Below are positions 17,622 through 24,831 of a DNA stretch of 64,000 nt, piece by piece (the stretch's first letter is position 1; the number at the start of each line of letters is the position of its first letter). This stretch comes from Bacillota bacterium (lineage in GTDB: Bacteria > Bacillota > Clostridia > Acetivibrionales > DTU013): assembly GCA_023418915.1 (NCBI GenBank), contig JAEZYU010000109.1:112624-176623 (forward strand). The letters run 5' to 3'. The position numbers and the translations under genes were made by a program. The notes beneath the pieces were generated by a model. It did not search any database. It worked only from the letters and a program-made list of their open reading frames with translations, and was not told where the DNA came from.

Positions 17622-18074
17622 ATGCATATGTATAGTGAAAAAGTCATGGATCATTTCTCGAATCCAAGAAATGTTGGAGAAATAAGTGATGCAGACGGTA
17701 TAGGTCAAGTCGGCAATCCTAAATGCGGAGATATAATGAAGATGTATCTGAAAATAGAGGATAATATCATTGTAGATGCCAAATTTAAGACATTCGGCTG
17801 TGGAGCTGCCGTTGCCACAAGCAGTATGGCAACGGAACTGGTGAAGGGCAAGACTGTGGAGGAAGCACTTAAGATTACAAACAAGGCAGTAGCAGAAGCA
17901 CTGGACGGTCTGCCGCCTGTAAAGATGCACTGCTCGAATCTTGCAGAAGAGGCAATAAGAGCTGCGATTGAGGATTATCAAATAAAGAACGGAATCATTG
18001 AAGCAGGCGGAGGTTGTAAAGCCTGTTGTAAAAGGTGTGAAGATGTACACCATATTATTGATGATGATGAATAG
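17622..18074 (+). CDS. iscU: Fe-S cluster scaffold IscU (NifU N-terminal type)
   Basis: Scaffold on which IscS builds Fe-S clusters. The 150-aa protein has the three conserved ligand cysteines in NPKCGD, FGCGAA and MHCSNLA, plus the aspartate after the first. After the usual end of the fold (about residue 128) it carries a tail GGGCKACCKRCEDVHH with four cysteines and two histidines in 16 residues, which suggests an additional metal-binding motif. It lies between iscS and mnmA; the start follows aagaggga. Confidence 0.95.
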   Translation: MHMYSEKVMDHFSNPRNVGEISDADGIGQVGNPKCGDIMKMYLKIEDNIIVDAKFKTFGCGAAVATSSMATELVKGKTVEEALKITNKAVAEALDGLPPVKMHCSNLAEEAIRAAIEDYQIKNGIIEAGGGCKACCKRCEDVHHIIDDDE

Positions 18075-18081
18075 GTGAAGC

Positions 18082-19158
18082 ATGACAAAAGGTAAAGTGA
18101 TGCTTGGCATGAGTGGCGGCGTCGATAGTTCAGTTGCCGCTGCTGTGCTCAAGGAACAGGGATACGAAGTGATCGGCGTTACTATGCAGATATGGCCTGA
18201 TACTAAGGAGGAGAAAAAGCAGACAGAAGGCGGCTGCTGTTCTCTCTCTGCTGTAGATGATGCCCGCAGAGTTGCCGACAGATTGGGTATAAGCTACTAT
18301 GTGCTGAACTTCAAGGATATTTTCCAGGAGAAGGTTATAGATTATTTTACAAACGAATACCTGAAGGGAAGGACTCCAAATCCGTGCATAGCCTGCAATC
18401 GCTTCGTTAAATTTGAAGCCCTTCTGACGAAGGCTGTTTCAATGGGGATGGATTATATTGCTACAGGTCACTATGCGCGTATTGACTATGATAAGTCACT
18501 TGACAGGTTTCTTCTGAAAAAATCGGTTACTGCCGAAAAGGATCAGACATATGCCCTCTATACTATGACACAGGATCAGCTGAGCAGGACACTTTTTCCC
18601 ATAGGTGAGTACAAGAAGGATCAGGTCAGAGCTCTGGCAAGAGAGCTGAGGCTTCCTGTTGCGTCAAAGCCCGACAGTCAGGAAATATGCTTTGTAGATG
18701 ACAATGATTACGGTAAATACATACAGGAGAATGTTGATGCCGAGATTAAGCCGGGATATTTCGTCGATACGGAGGGCAACAAGCTTGGAATGCACAAGGG
18801 GATAATCCACTATACGGTAGGTCAGAGGAAAGGTCTTGGTGTATCATTCGGCAAGCCAATGTTTGTTGTCTCTGTAAGACCTGAAGACAATACTGTTGTC
18901 CTTGGCAATGCAAATGAAGTTTATTCCGCCGAGCTGACTGCTTCAGATATCAACTGGATATCTATCGACAGTCTTAATGATGATATGAAGATCACTGTAA
19001 AGATCAGATATTCCGCAAAGGAAGCTGCAGCTACCATAAGGCCGCAAGGCGACAAAGTCATCGTATTGTTCGATGAACCTCAAAGAGCAGTCACTCCCGG
19101 TCAGTCAGTTGTGTTTTACCATGACGATATCGTTGTTGGCGGCGGGATAATTGACTGA
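18082..19158 (+). CDS. mnmA: tRNA-specific 2-thiouridylase MnmA
   Basis: Forms 2-thiouridine at U34 of Lys, Glu and Gln tRNAs. The 358-aa protein has the PP-loop SGGVDSS (11-17), catalytic cysteines in NPCIACN and SQEICFV, and C-terminal beta domains with TVGQRKGLGVS. It starts 7 bp after iscU and is the last gene of the isc operon, a common clostridial arrangement with IscS as the sulfur donor. Confidence 0.97.
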   Translation: MTKGKVMLGMSGGVDSSVAAAVLKEQGYEVIGVTMQIWPDTKEEKKQTEGGCCSLSAVDDARRVADRLGISYYVLNFKDIFQEKVIDYFTNEYLKGRTPNPCIACNRFVKFEALLTKAVSMGMDYIATGHYARIDYDKSLDRFLLKKSVTAEKDQTYALYTMTQDQLSRTLFPIGEYKKDQVRALARELRLPVASKPDSQEICFVDDNDYGKYIQENVDAEIKPGYFVDTEGNKLGMHKGIIHYTVGQRKGLGVSFGKPMFVVSVRPEDNTVVLGNANEVYSAELTASDINWISIDSLNDDMKITVKIRYSAKEAAATIRPQGDKVIVLFDEPQRAVTPGQSVVFYHDDIVVGGGIID

Positions 19159-19186
19159 TACTTTATACCTTTGGATGTTTTGACTT

Positions 19187-19271
19187 GGTAAGAAAATTTT
19201 TCTACTAAGCGTAATTTACGAAGTAAATTATCGCCTAATCGAAAATTTCCCTTCAAACAAAGTGTTATAAT
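19187..19271 (+). repeat. Dispersed element family B, copy 1
   Basis: Starts GGTAAGAAAATTTTTCTAC and ends AAAGTGTTATAATG; the ends match copy 2 at 39826-39880 almost exactly, while this copy has about 30 bp of extra sequence in the middle that includes a small palindrome (TAATTTACGAAGTAAATTA). It lies between the convergent mnmA (+) and PHP phosphatase (-) genes and touches the latter's stop. Confidence 0.65.
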
Positions 19272-20059
19272 GCATCAAATACAGGTCTTCTCTGCTCAAA
19301 ATGAACAGTATATTTGAATCCGGCATCACGCAGCACCTGTGCGAAATATCCAAAGCGTGCTGCTATATCGTCGGTTTTGTGAGCATCAGATCCAAGACAT
19401 ATCAATTCACCACCCATCTGACGATAACGCTTGAGTATCTCTGTATCATAAAGAAAATCAGGTCTTTTATCTCTGTAAGTACCAGTGTTTAGTTCAAAGC
19501 CCCGGCCATTTTCTATGAGTTCCCTGAATATCATATCAAACAAGTCAGAATGTTCAGCATATCTTAACATCCTGTCATCATAATCTGCATATCTTGTTAT
19601 GTATCCAAAGTGTCCTACCATATCAAATGACTTTAGATTCCTGACCATATAATATATTTCTTCAAGATAACGTGTGTAAGCCTCAGCTTTGGACTTGCCA
19701 ATATAAAATGTCTTTGAGTATGGATCAATCCGATCAATAATATGGATGGATGCAAGCACATAATCAAAGGGGTATTTTCGTATCACCTGGAGTGAATCAT
19801 CAAGCACGTGGGGCTGAATACCAACCTCGACTGCATTAAGTACATTTATACTGTCTACATACCTTTCATGCACATCATTGATTACGCAAAAGTATTTATC
19901 AAAATCCACCAGGAAGGTTTCTTCCCCTGGGAAGTCATAGTCTAAATGATCGGTAAATGCAACGCCGTCCAAACCCAGCTTTATGGCTGATTCACATGCT
20001 TCTTCGGCATCCATTATACTGTCTGTGGAGAATTTTGTATGCATATGACAGTCAAACAT
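19265..20059 (-). CDS. PHP-domain histidinol-phosphatase family protein (HisK-like)
   Basis: 264-aa PHP metallophosphoesterase. The N-terminal DCHMHTKFSTD motif and the downstream FTDHLDYDF, EVGIQP, GHFGY and GSDAHKTDD segments are the metal ligands of the fold. Similarity in length and motifs is to HisK/YtvP-type histidinol-phosphatases, but no histidine genes are nearby, so the substrate is only inferred. The start follows cggaggtaactc. It is a single gene on the minus strand. Confidence 0.82.
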   Translation of the reverse strand: MFDCHMHTKFSTDSIMDAEEACESAIKLGLDGVAFTDHLDYDFPGEETFLVDFDKYFCVINDVHERYVDSINVLNAVEVGIQPHVLDDSLQVIRKYPFDYVLASIHIIDRIDPYSKTFYIGKSKAEAYTRYLEEIYYMVRNLKSFDMVGHFGYITRYADYDDRMLRYAEHSDLFDMIFRELIENGRGFELNTGTYRDKRPDFLYDTEILKRYRQMGGELICLGSDAHKTDDIAARFGYFAQVLRDAGFKYTVHFEQRRPVFDAL

Positions 20060-20138
20060 GAGTTACCTCCGTAATATAGCCGTTTAATGACAATATATCA
20101 TTGGAGTAATTGAAAATCAACCTGACAGCATGACTTCG

Positions 20139-20282
20139 CAGTATGAAATATGACGAGCAGCAGAAATATACGAGCTTATGAAACATGGCGAGCAACTGAA
20201 AAATGATGAGCAGCTGAAATATGAAGAGCATATGAAATATGATGATCTGCTGAAATATGACGATCTGCTGAGGGTTTATCAG
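20139..20282. repeat. Degenerate 18-bp tandem repeat array (about 8 units)
   Basis: Units of 17-19 bp resembling CTGCTGAAATATGACGAT, for example at 20211-20228, 20229-20246, 20247-20264 and 20265-20282; outer units are more diverged. Because 18 is a multiple of three, one frame reads a hexapeptide repeat of the type KYDDLL, but this may be incidental. Confidence 0.8.
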
Positions 20283-20350
20283 GGGAGGCGATACATGTCC
20301 CCACCTAATAACGTATTTTCAGTCCTTCAGACTGAAAAACGCTGATACGT
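20282..20350 (+). repeat. Dispersed element family A, copy 3 (with hairpin)
   Basis: Core GGGGAGGCGATACATGTCCC, then TAATAACGTATTTTCAGTC, loop CTTCA, GACTGAAAAACGCTGATACG. The hairpin arm TTTTCAGTC/GACTGAAAA is perfectly paired, whereas copy 4 has TTTTCAACCCC/GGGATGAAAA at the same place, so the loop-proximal stem differs in sequence while pairing is largely kept. Confidence 0.7.
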
Positions 20351-20628
20351 CTTTTCACACACTTCGGGTTGAGCACTGCCGAACCGTGCTGATAAGCGCT
20401 TTTGAAGTTTAAAGCTGAGAGCTGAAAAACAAAATGTTAACGGTAAGTGTTGGCATTTTGTTTTATAATCAGGCTGCCGCTGCCATTTATTCCTGATATG
20501 CTTAATAGGCGCCAGCTTCACTGCCGTTATATAAGAAAAATATGGTTTATAAAAAGGAATTGAAGGTATATAATATTAAGGTCCGTAGATTATTCAGCGA
20601 AAATACAAAGAAGCAGGAGGATATGACA

Positions 20629-22062
20629 ATGAGCGATACAAAAACCGAAGGACAAAGGCTAGAGGAGCAGCTTTCCTATAAACAGAAGAATATTTGGGAA
20701 AAAGCTGATGATGCTTATATTAAGAATGGCTTTGACTTTTGTGAGAAATACAAAAGTTTTCTTGACAGCTCAAAAACAGAACGTGAATTTACTGCAAATG
20801 CTGAAAAAGCAGCTGTTGCAGCAGGTTTCAGACGACTGGATGATTTGATCGCTGCCAACAGCAAGCTGCACCCCGGTGACAAGGTATATCACATTAATAG
20901 AAATAAATCGGCCGTATTTGCAGTCATCGGAAACAAACCAATTTCAGGCGGAGTCAACATACTGGGATCACATATAGATTCACCTCGCATTGATCTTAAG
21001 CAGAATCCTCTTTATGAGGATACCGAGCTGGCATTTTTTAAAACTCATTATTATGGCGGACTAAAGAAATACCAGTGGCTCACAATACCACTTGCTATTC
21101 ATGGTGTTGTGGTAAAAGGTGATGGAACATCTGTCGAGATCGTGGTTGGTGAAAACGATGATGACCCGGTATTCAACATCACCGACCTTTTGCCTCATCT
21201 GGCCCGCGAACAAATGCAGAAAAAAATGAGCGAGGCTGTGACCGGTGAAGGCTTGAACCTTCTTCTTGGCTCGATACCTTACAAGGATGATAAGGTAAAG
21301 GAGAAGGTTAAACTGAATATAATGAGAATTCTGAACAAAAGATACGGTATTGTCGAGGAAGACTTCCAGTCGGCGGAGTTGGAAATAGTACCGGCTCAGA
21401 AGGCAAGAGACGTCGGATTTGATAAAAGCATGGTCGGCGGATATGGTCAGGATGACAGGGTTTGTGCTTACCCTGCACTTAAAGCAGTCATTGACATTGA
21501 CACTCCCGAACGTACCGCTGTATGTCTTCTTACAGATAAGGAGGAGATAGGCAGCATGGGGAATACGGGAGCACAATCCAGCCTCCTGCAGGATTTCCTT
21601 GCCAATATCATTGCTTTAACAGACGACAATTATTCTGATTTGAAGCTGCGCTCATGTCTTTCAAAGTCAAAAATGCTTTCAGCAGATGTAAATGCAGCTG
21701 TAGACCCTAATTATGATAGTGTTTATGAAAAAAGGAATGCCACATATCTGGGACATGGGATCGTACTTCAGAAATTTACCGGATCGAGAGGTAAATACGA
21801 TGCCAGCGATGCCAGCGCTGAGTTTGTGGGTGAGGTCAGAAAGCTGTTCAATGACAGCAATATAATATGGCAATCGGGCGAACTCGGAAAGGTGGATGAA
21901 GGAGGGGGAGGAACAATAGCGCAGTACGCAGCCAACCTCGGGATCGATGTCCTGGACTGTGGTATTGCAGTACTGTCGATGCACTCACCATTCGAAATCA
22001 CAAGCAAGATGGATATATATACGACCTACAATGCATATAAGGTCTTTTGCAGTCTGAAGTGA
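20629..22062 (+). CDS. M18 family aminopeptidase
   Basis: 477 aa from the ATG at 20629, chosen because aggagg lies 8 nt upstream (20615-20620); the frame is open further upstream to 20542 but without a site. Zinc-dependent M18 aminopeptidases remove acidic or other N-terminal residues and act in the cytoplasm. Metal and catalytic segments are GSHIDSPRIDLK, DDRVCAYPAL, DKEEIGSMGNTGAQS and the late SMHSPFE histidine. It is monocistronic and ends before a 23-bp repeat array and a terminator. Confidence 0.93.
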   Translation: MSDTKTEGQRLEEQLSYKQKNIWEKADDAYIKNGFDFCEKYKSFLDSSKTEREFTANAEKAAVAAGFRRLDDLIAANSKLHPGDKVYHINRNKSAVFAVIGNKPISGGVNILGSHIDSPRIDLKQNPLYEDTELAFFKTHYYGGLKKYQWLTIPLAIHGVVVKGDGTSVEIVVGENDDDPVFNITDLLPHLAREQMQKKMSEAVTGEGLNLLLGSIPYKDDKVKEKVKLNIMRILNKRYGIVEEDFQSAELEIVPAQKARDVGFDKSMVGGYGQDDRVCAYPALKAVIDIDTPERTAVCLLTDKEEIGSMGNTGAQSSLLQDFLANIIALTDDNYSDLKLRSCLSKSKMLSADVNAAVDPNYDSVYEKRNATYLGHGIVLQKFTGSRGKYDASDASAEFVGEVRKLFNDSNIIWQSGELGKVDEGGGGTIAQYAANLGIDVLDCGIAVLSMHSPFEITSKMDIYTTYNAYKVFCSLK

Positions 22063-22081
22063 GCTTATCTTAAAAAGGTCC

Positions 22082-22366
22082 CATGCTAGGCATGTGCTAG
22101 ATCTCATGCTAGGCTCGTGCTAGATCCTATGCTGAGCTCGTGCTAGATCCCATGCTAAGCTCGTGCTAGATCCCATGCTAAGCTCGTGCTAGATCCCATG
22201 CAAGGCATGTGTTAGATCTCATGCTAGGCTTGTGCTAGATCCCATGCTAGGCTTGTGCTAGATCTCATGCTAGGCTTGTGCTAGATCCCGTGCTAGGCAT
22301 GTGCTAGATCCCATGCTAAGCTCGTGCTAGATCCCATGCTAAGCTCGTGCTAGATCCCATGCTAGA
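22082..22366. repeat. 23-bp tandem repeat array, 12 full units plus a partial one, CTAG-rich
   Basis: Twelve contiguous 23-bp units (22082-22357) of the type CATGCTAGGCTCGTGCTAG followed by ATCC, then CATGCTAGA. Each unit is itself a diverged doublet of an 11/12-bp half unit (CATGCTAGGCT / CGTGCTAGATCC). Most units carry two GCTAG motifs. Units differ at few positions (AAGCTC, AGGCTT, AGGCAT variants) in alternating blocks, a sign of duplication of multi-unit segments. There are no spacers, so it is not CRISPR. It sits between the aminopeptidase stop and its terminator. Confidence 0.95.
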
Positions 22367-22367
22367 G

Positions 22368-22408
22368 AAAAAAAGTCCGATACGATATCTGGAGTACCGG
22401 ACTTTTTT
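22368..22408 (+). terminator. Rho-independent terminator after the aminopeptidase gene
   Basis: AAAAAAAGTCCG pairs with CGGACTTTTTT across a 19-nt loop region, followed by TTTTTT. The group II intron begins 8 nt later. Confidence 0.88.
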
Positions 22409-22415
22409 GTTTTAG

Positions 22416-22753
22416 GTGTGCCCGGCGGGAGCACGTTCTAATGGGTGAAAGTCTCTAATCCGCCCGGTAGTGGGAAGGATATAGCCGAAGGCAAGGGTGT
22501 CCATCGCGAGGTGGAATCTGAAGGAAGCCGGATGTCGGGAACATACTAACCGATGGGCAAATCTCTGGTCTGACGTATAGAAATCACATTAGGCTATGCA
22601 TGAGGGTAAGGCTGCCTAACAAGTCGAAGCCCAATAGCTACACGGAATCATGTATGGTAGATCCATGCACATCAACTATTGAAAGCGCCGTGTACCGAAC
22701 GGTACGCACGGTGCAGGGAGAGGACGGCGGCTAATCACCGCCTCCTACTCGAT
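22416..22753 (+). mobile_element. ORF-less group IIC intron, 338 nt, inserted after a terminator
   Basis: The 5' end GTGTGCCCGGCGGG matches the bacterial IIC consensus (as in the Oceanobacillus iheyensis intron), followed by GGGTGAAAGTCTC, GCAAGGGTGTCCATCGCGA, GTGGAATCTGAAGGAAGC and later a domain V hairpin AGCGCCGTGTACC/GGTACGCACGGTGC and a domain VI stem GGACGGCGG/CCGCCTCC with the 3' end CTACTCGAT. No reverse transcriptase is present; the region between domain I and domain V (about 22640-22685) is very short, so domains II-IV appear reduced. Location directly after a terminator hairpin and T-tract is the known insertion preference of class C introns. Splicing would need a maturase from elsewhere. 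Confidence 0.88.
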
Positions 22754-22840
22754 CATCAGGTAAAAAATTCCATTGGCCTGTCTGTAAGTATCATCTGCTA
22801 ATCGACATTCTTAGTGGACGCTAAACATGGGAAATAACTT

Positions 22841-22970
22841 AATTTTTCAATTAATGGGATAGTATGACGTGAAAATGGTTGACATAAAGCAATATTAACT
22901 ACCTTATGTAATCACTGTTGTTGAAAAATCCATTTTTTACGGAAAATTTTACCCCATTAATTGAAAAATT
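22841..22970. repeat. Perfect 18-bp inverted repeat bounding a 130-bp segment
   Basis: AATTTTTCAATTAATGGG (22841-22858) and its exact reverse complement (22953-22970). The interior has no ORF. The arrangement resembles a very small non-autonomous element or a long-range hairpin; no target-site duplication is evident. Confidence 0.6.
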
Positions 22971-23154
22971 TAACAGTTTCCAATCTGTTTTTTGATAAGT
23001 TTGGGAGAAGTCTGTTCATATGAAATGATGACCTTGGCTTAGTAACCATGGAGGTTCCCTATTCAAATAGTAGGGAGCACCTGCGCTTAATGAGCAGGGA
23101 AGACCCTGTTTAATAGGAGGGAGGGACTTGGATTTTCAAGAATGGCGGACTCTA

Positions 23155-23216
23155 TATGAAAAATTAGGGTAAGGTATGCAATAATTAGGCCGCCGTCCTT
23201 ACCTTAATTTTTCATA
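23155..23216. repeat. 20-bp inverted repeat forming a 62-nt hairpin
   Basis: TATGAAAAATTAGGGTAAGG (23155-23174) and CCTTACCTTAATTTTTCATA (23197-23216) pair with one mismatch. The outer part (GAAAAATT) resembles the arms of the 130-bp element at 22841-22970, which suggests a relation. Confidence 0.65.
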
Positions 23217-23219
23217 TTG

Positions 23220-23400
23220 GGTCCTGATCTAGCGTGTCATTAAAGGTCCTGATCTGTGTGTCATTAAAGGTCCTGATCTGCGTGTCATTAAAGGTCCTGA
23301 TCTGTGTGTCGTTATGGAGTCTGATCTGCGTGTCGTTAAAGGTCCTGATCTGCGTGTCGTTATGGAGTCTGATCTGTGTGTGGTTAAGGGTCCTGATCTG
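23220..23400. repeat. 24-bp tandem repeat array, about 7.5 units, running into the LCP stop codon
   Basis: Units of the type GGTCCTGATCTGCGTGTC followed by ATTAAA, alternating with GAGTCTGATCTGCGTGTC followed by GTTATG variants. The first unit has one extra base. The last units cover the stop codon and final four codons of the LCP gene on the minus strand, so the array and the gene end are fused; readthrough in the coding frame is stopped by the TTA/TAA in the unit. Confidence 0.9.
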
Positions 23401-24502
23401 AACCTGTTATCGATGTATCATCATTGGATGGATTATCTGCAGTTACATCTTCACTTTCATCATCTCTATCATTTTCTTCATCTGTCTTCGGTTCCGGAGG
23501 AACATACTTTGCTTTTTTTGTGAGATAAAAATCCTTCGCCTCACGCTCTGCAGTTACGAAAGTATCATCACATATGAAGCTCTCTGCCATTATCTTTCTG
23601 GAAGCAGGTACATTACAAATATAATACCATGGAGAAACATCATAGGTCGTTCCAGGCATCGGAATAAAGCTTATATTTTCCACTTTAAAATTACTTACAT
23701 ATCCAGTCATTTTAACTACTTCATTTAGTGTGAGGTTTGTTTCTACATTCTCAAACACCGTATTTATAACGCTTGTAAGCTTCGGGAGATATTGCAGCGT
23801 AAGCTTCTGCTTCATCAATTCCTTTAAGAACCGCTGCTGAGCCTCATTTCTCTTCAAGTCACTTCCATCGTAATACTTTCTAAGTTCCTTGGTCCATCTG
23901 TTAGGCTTACGGAATCTGACATACTGCTCTGCCTGTGAGCCGTATAGCGTCTGCTGGCCTTTTTTTAGGTGAATATGAAGGTTTTGCAGCGGATCGTCAT
24001 AATCCAAATCAACGGGTATATAATAATCAATACCATCAAGTAGGTCGATTATCTTTCTAAAGGCTGAGGTATCTACAAAGGCATAATACTTGATATTTAC
24101 ATCAAGAAGCTCAGAAACTGTCTTTACTGTAAGATCCACGCCTCCGCTTGGATATGCGTAATTGATCTTTCTTTCCTTGTTCTTAATAAAGACCCTGGTA
24201 TCCCTTGGTATGGACATTATATTGATTTTCCCGGATTCGGGGTCAAAATTTGCTATCATCATTGTGTCCGACAGATTATTTACCTTGTCACCACCAAGGA
24301 GAAGTATATTAAAAGGTTCCTTGTTCTGGACAAGAGGCCGAATTATTTTATTGATAGGATTATCTTCGTCGGACGATGCATAAACATCACTGCTTATTGT
24401 ATCGGTATGACTATTTATTAAAACAAGTATACCCGAACCAAAAAGAAATAGTATGGTTAATACAATTACTGTCATTGAAAAGTAAAACTTTCGTGAATCC
24501 AT
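23384..24502 (-). CDS. LytR-CpsA-Psr (LCP) family cell-wall polymer ligase
   Basis: 372 aa from the ATG at 24502, preferred over the in-frame ATG at 24601 because agagg precedes it, it leads straight into the membrane anchor (about 7-28), and the upstream ATG overlaps a TATAAT. The LCP domain (about 70-320) shows NILLLGGDK, DTMMIANFD, IMSIPRDTRV, GGVDLTVKTVSELL and a late QYVRFRKP. LCP enzymes transfer undecaprenyl-linked polymers such as teichoic acid to peptidoglycan outside the membrane. The tail is Asp/Glu/Ser-rich and its last codons lie in a tandem repeat. A TagO-like enzyme at 30305 could supply the lipid-linked polymer. Confidence 0.9.
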   Translation of the reverse strand: MDSRKFYFSMTVIVLTILFLFGSGILVLINSHTDTISSDVYASSDEDNPINKIIRPLVQNKEPFNILLLGGDKVNNLSDTMMIANFDPESGKINIMSIPRDTRVFIKNKERKINYAYPSGGVDLTVKTVSELLDVNIKYYAFVDTSAFRKIIDLLDGIDYYIPVDLDYDDPLQNLHIHLKKGQQTLYGSQAEQYVRFRKPNRWTKELRKYYDGSDLKRNEAQQRFLKELMKQKLTLQYLPKLTSVINTVFENVETNLTLNEVVKMTGYVSNFKVENISFIPMPGTTYDVSPWYYICNVPASRKIMAESFICDDTFVTAEREAKDFYLTKKAKYVPPEPKTDEENDRDDESEDVTADNPSNDDTSITGSDQDP

Positions 24503-24589
24503 CTTTTTGACCTCTAAACTAAAGTATATCTGTCTGTATTTTGACTTATCTGTTATACAGACAGTTCCATTTCCCAATATTTCTATATC

Positions 24590-24635
24590 ATTATAACGCA
24601 TCGTTCAAAGTAAAAATTTCTTTGTATTACACTAT
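24590..24635 (-). repeat. Dispersed element family B, partial copy 3
   Basis: On the minus strand it reads GAAATTTTTACTTTGAACGA then TGCGTTATAATG, matching the 3' half of copy 2 (TTTGAACTAAAGTGTTATAAT). The TATAAT lies about 90 nt upstream of the chosen LCP start. Confidence 0.55.
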
Positions 24636-24646
24636 ACCCGCCACAT

Positions 24647-24789
24647 AGCGTTTTTCATCCCGAAGGGTTTGAAAAGACGTATTAGCGTTTTTCATCCCGA
24701 AGGGGTTGAAAATACGTATTAGCGTTTTTCATCCCGAAGGGGTTGAAAATACGTTATGATGTGAGGGACATATATAGCTTCATTGTAAC
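24647..24789 (-). repeat. Element family A copy 4: three 37-bp palindromic units plus core
   Basis: Units at 24647-24683, 24684-24720 and 24721-24757 read AGCGTTTTTCATCCCGAAGG then GGTTGAAAATACGTATT. Each folds as TTTTTCATCCC-GAA-GGGGTTGAAAA. After the third unit comes ATGTGAGGGACATATATAGC, the reverse complement of the element A core. Compared with copy 3, the hairpin arm has been triplicated. Confidence 0.8.
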
Positions 24790-24831
24790 TATAATATTAT
24801 AATGAACTAAGTTTTTTATGTAAATAGCAAT

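Larger units (their letters stand above)
20060..20628. other. 569-bp intergenic region with 18-bp repeats and element A
   Basis: Between the divergent PHP gene (-) and aminopeptidase (+). It holds the degenerate 18-bp tandem array (20139-20282), element A copy 3 (20282-20350) and an imperfect GC-richer stretch (20355-20420). No convincing gene is seen; a 55-codon frame (20178-20345) runs through the repeat but lacks a good ribosome-binding site. Confidence 0.7.
22063..23383. other. 1.3-kb gene-free region: repeats, terminator, group II intron, inverted repeats
   Basis: Between the convergent aminopeptidase (+) and LCP gene (-). In order it holds a 23-bp tandem array, a terminator, an ORF-less group IIC intron, an 18-bp inverted repeat pair 130 bp apart, a series of three small hairpins (23056-23120), a 20-bp inverted repeat hairpin and a 24-bp tandem array. 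No protein gene is apparent. Confidence 0.8.
24503..24831. other. 329-bp region with elements B and A upstream of the LCP gene
   Basis: It contains element B copy 3 (24590-24635), whose TATAAT on the minus strand may be the LCP promoter, then three 37-bp palindromic repeats and the core of element A (24647-24789). No gene is seen. Confidence 0.6.

Noticed and set aside
20178..20345. 55-codon frame across the 18-bp array as a gene
   Set aside because: No convincing ribosome-binding site and the composition follows the repeat; listed only as an observation.
22082..22366. Array resembling a CRISPR locus
   Set aside because: Units are directly contiguous at 23 bp with no spacers, and no cas genes are in the window.
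22841..22970. Insertion sequence
   Set aside because: The inverted-repeat segment is 130 bp, has no transposase and no visible target duplication; recorded only as an inverted repeat.
23314..23523. 69-codon plus-strand frame with ESDLRVVKGPDLRVV repeats
   Set aside because: It is a by-product of the 24-bp tandem array and the antisense of the LCP gene.
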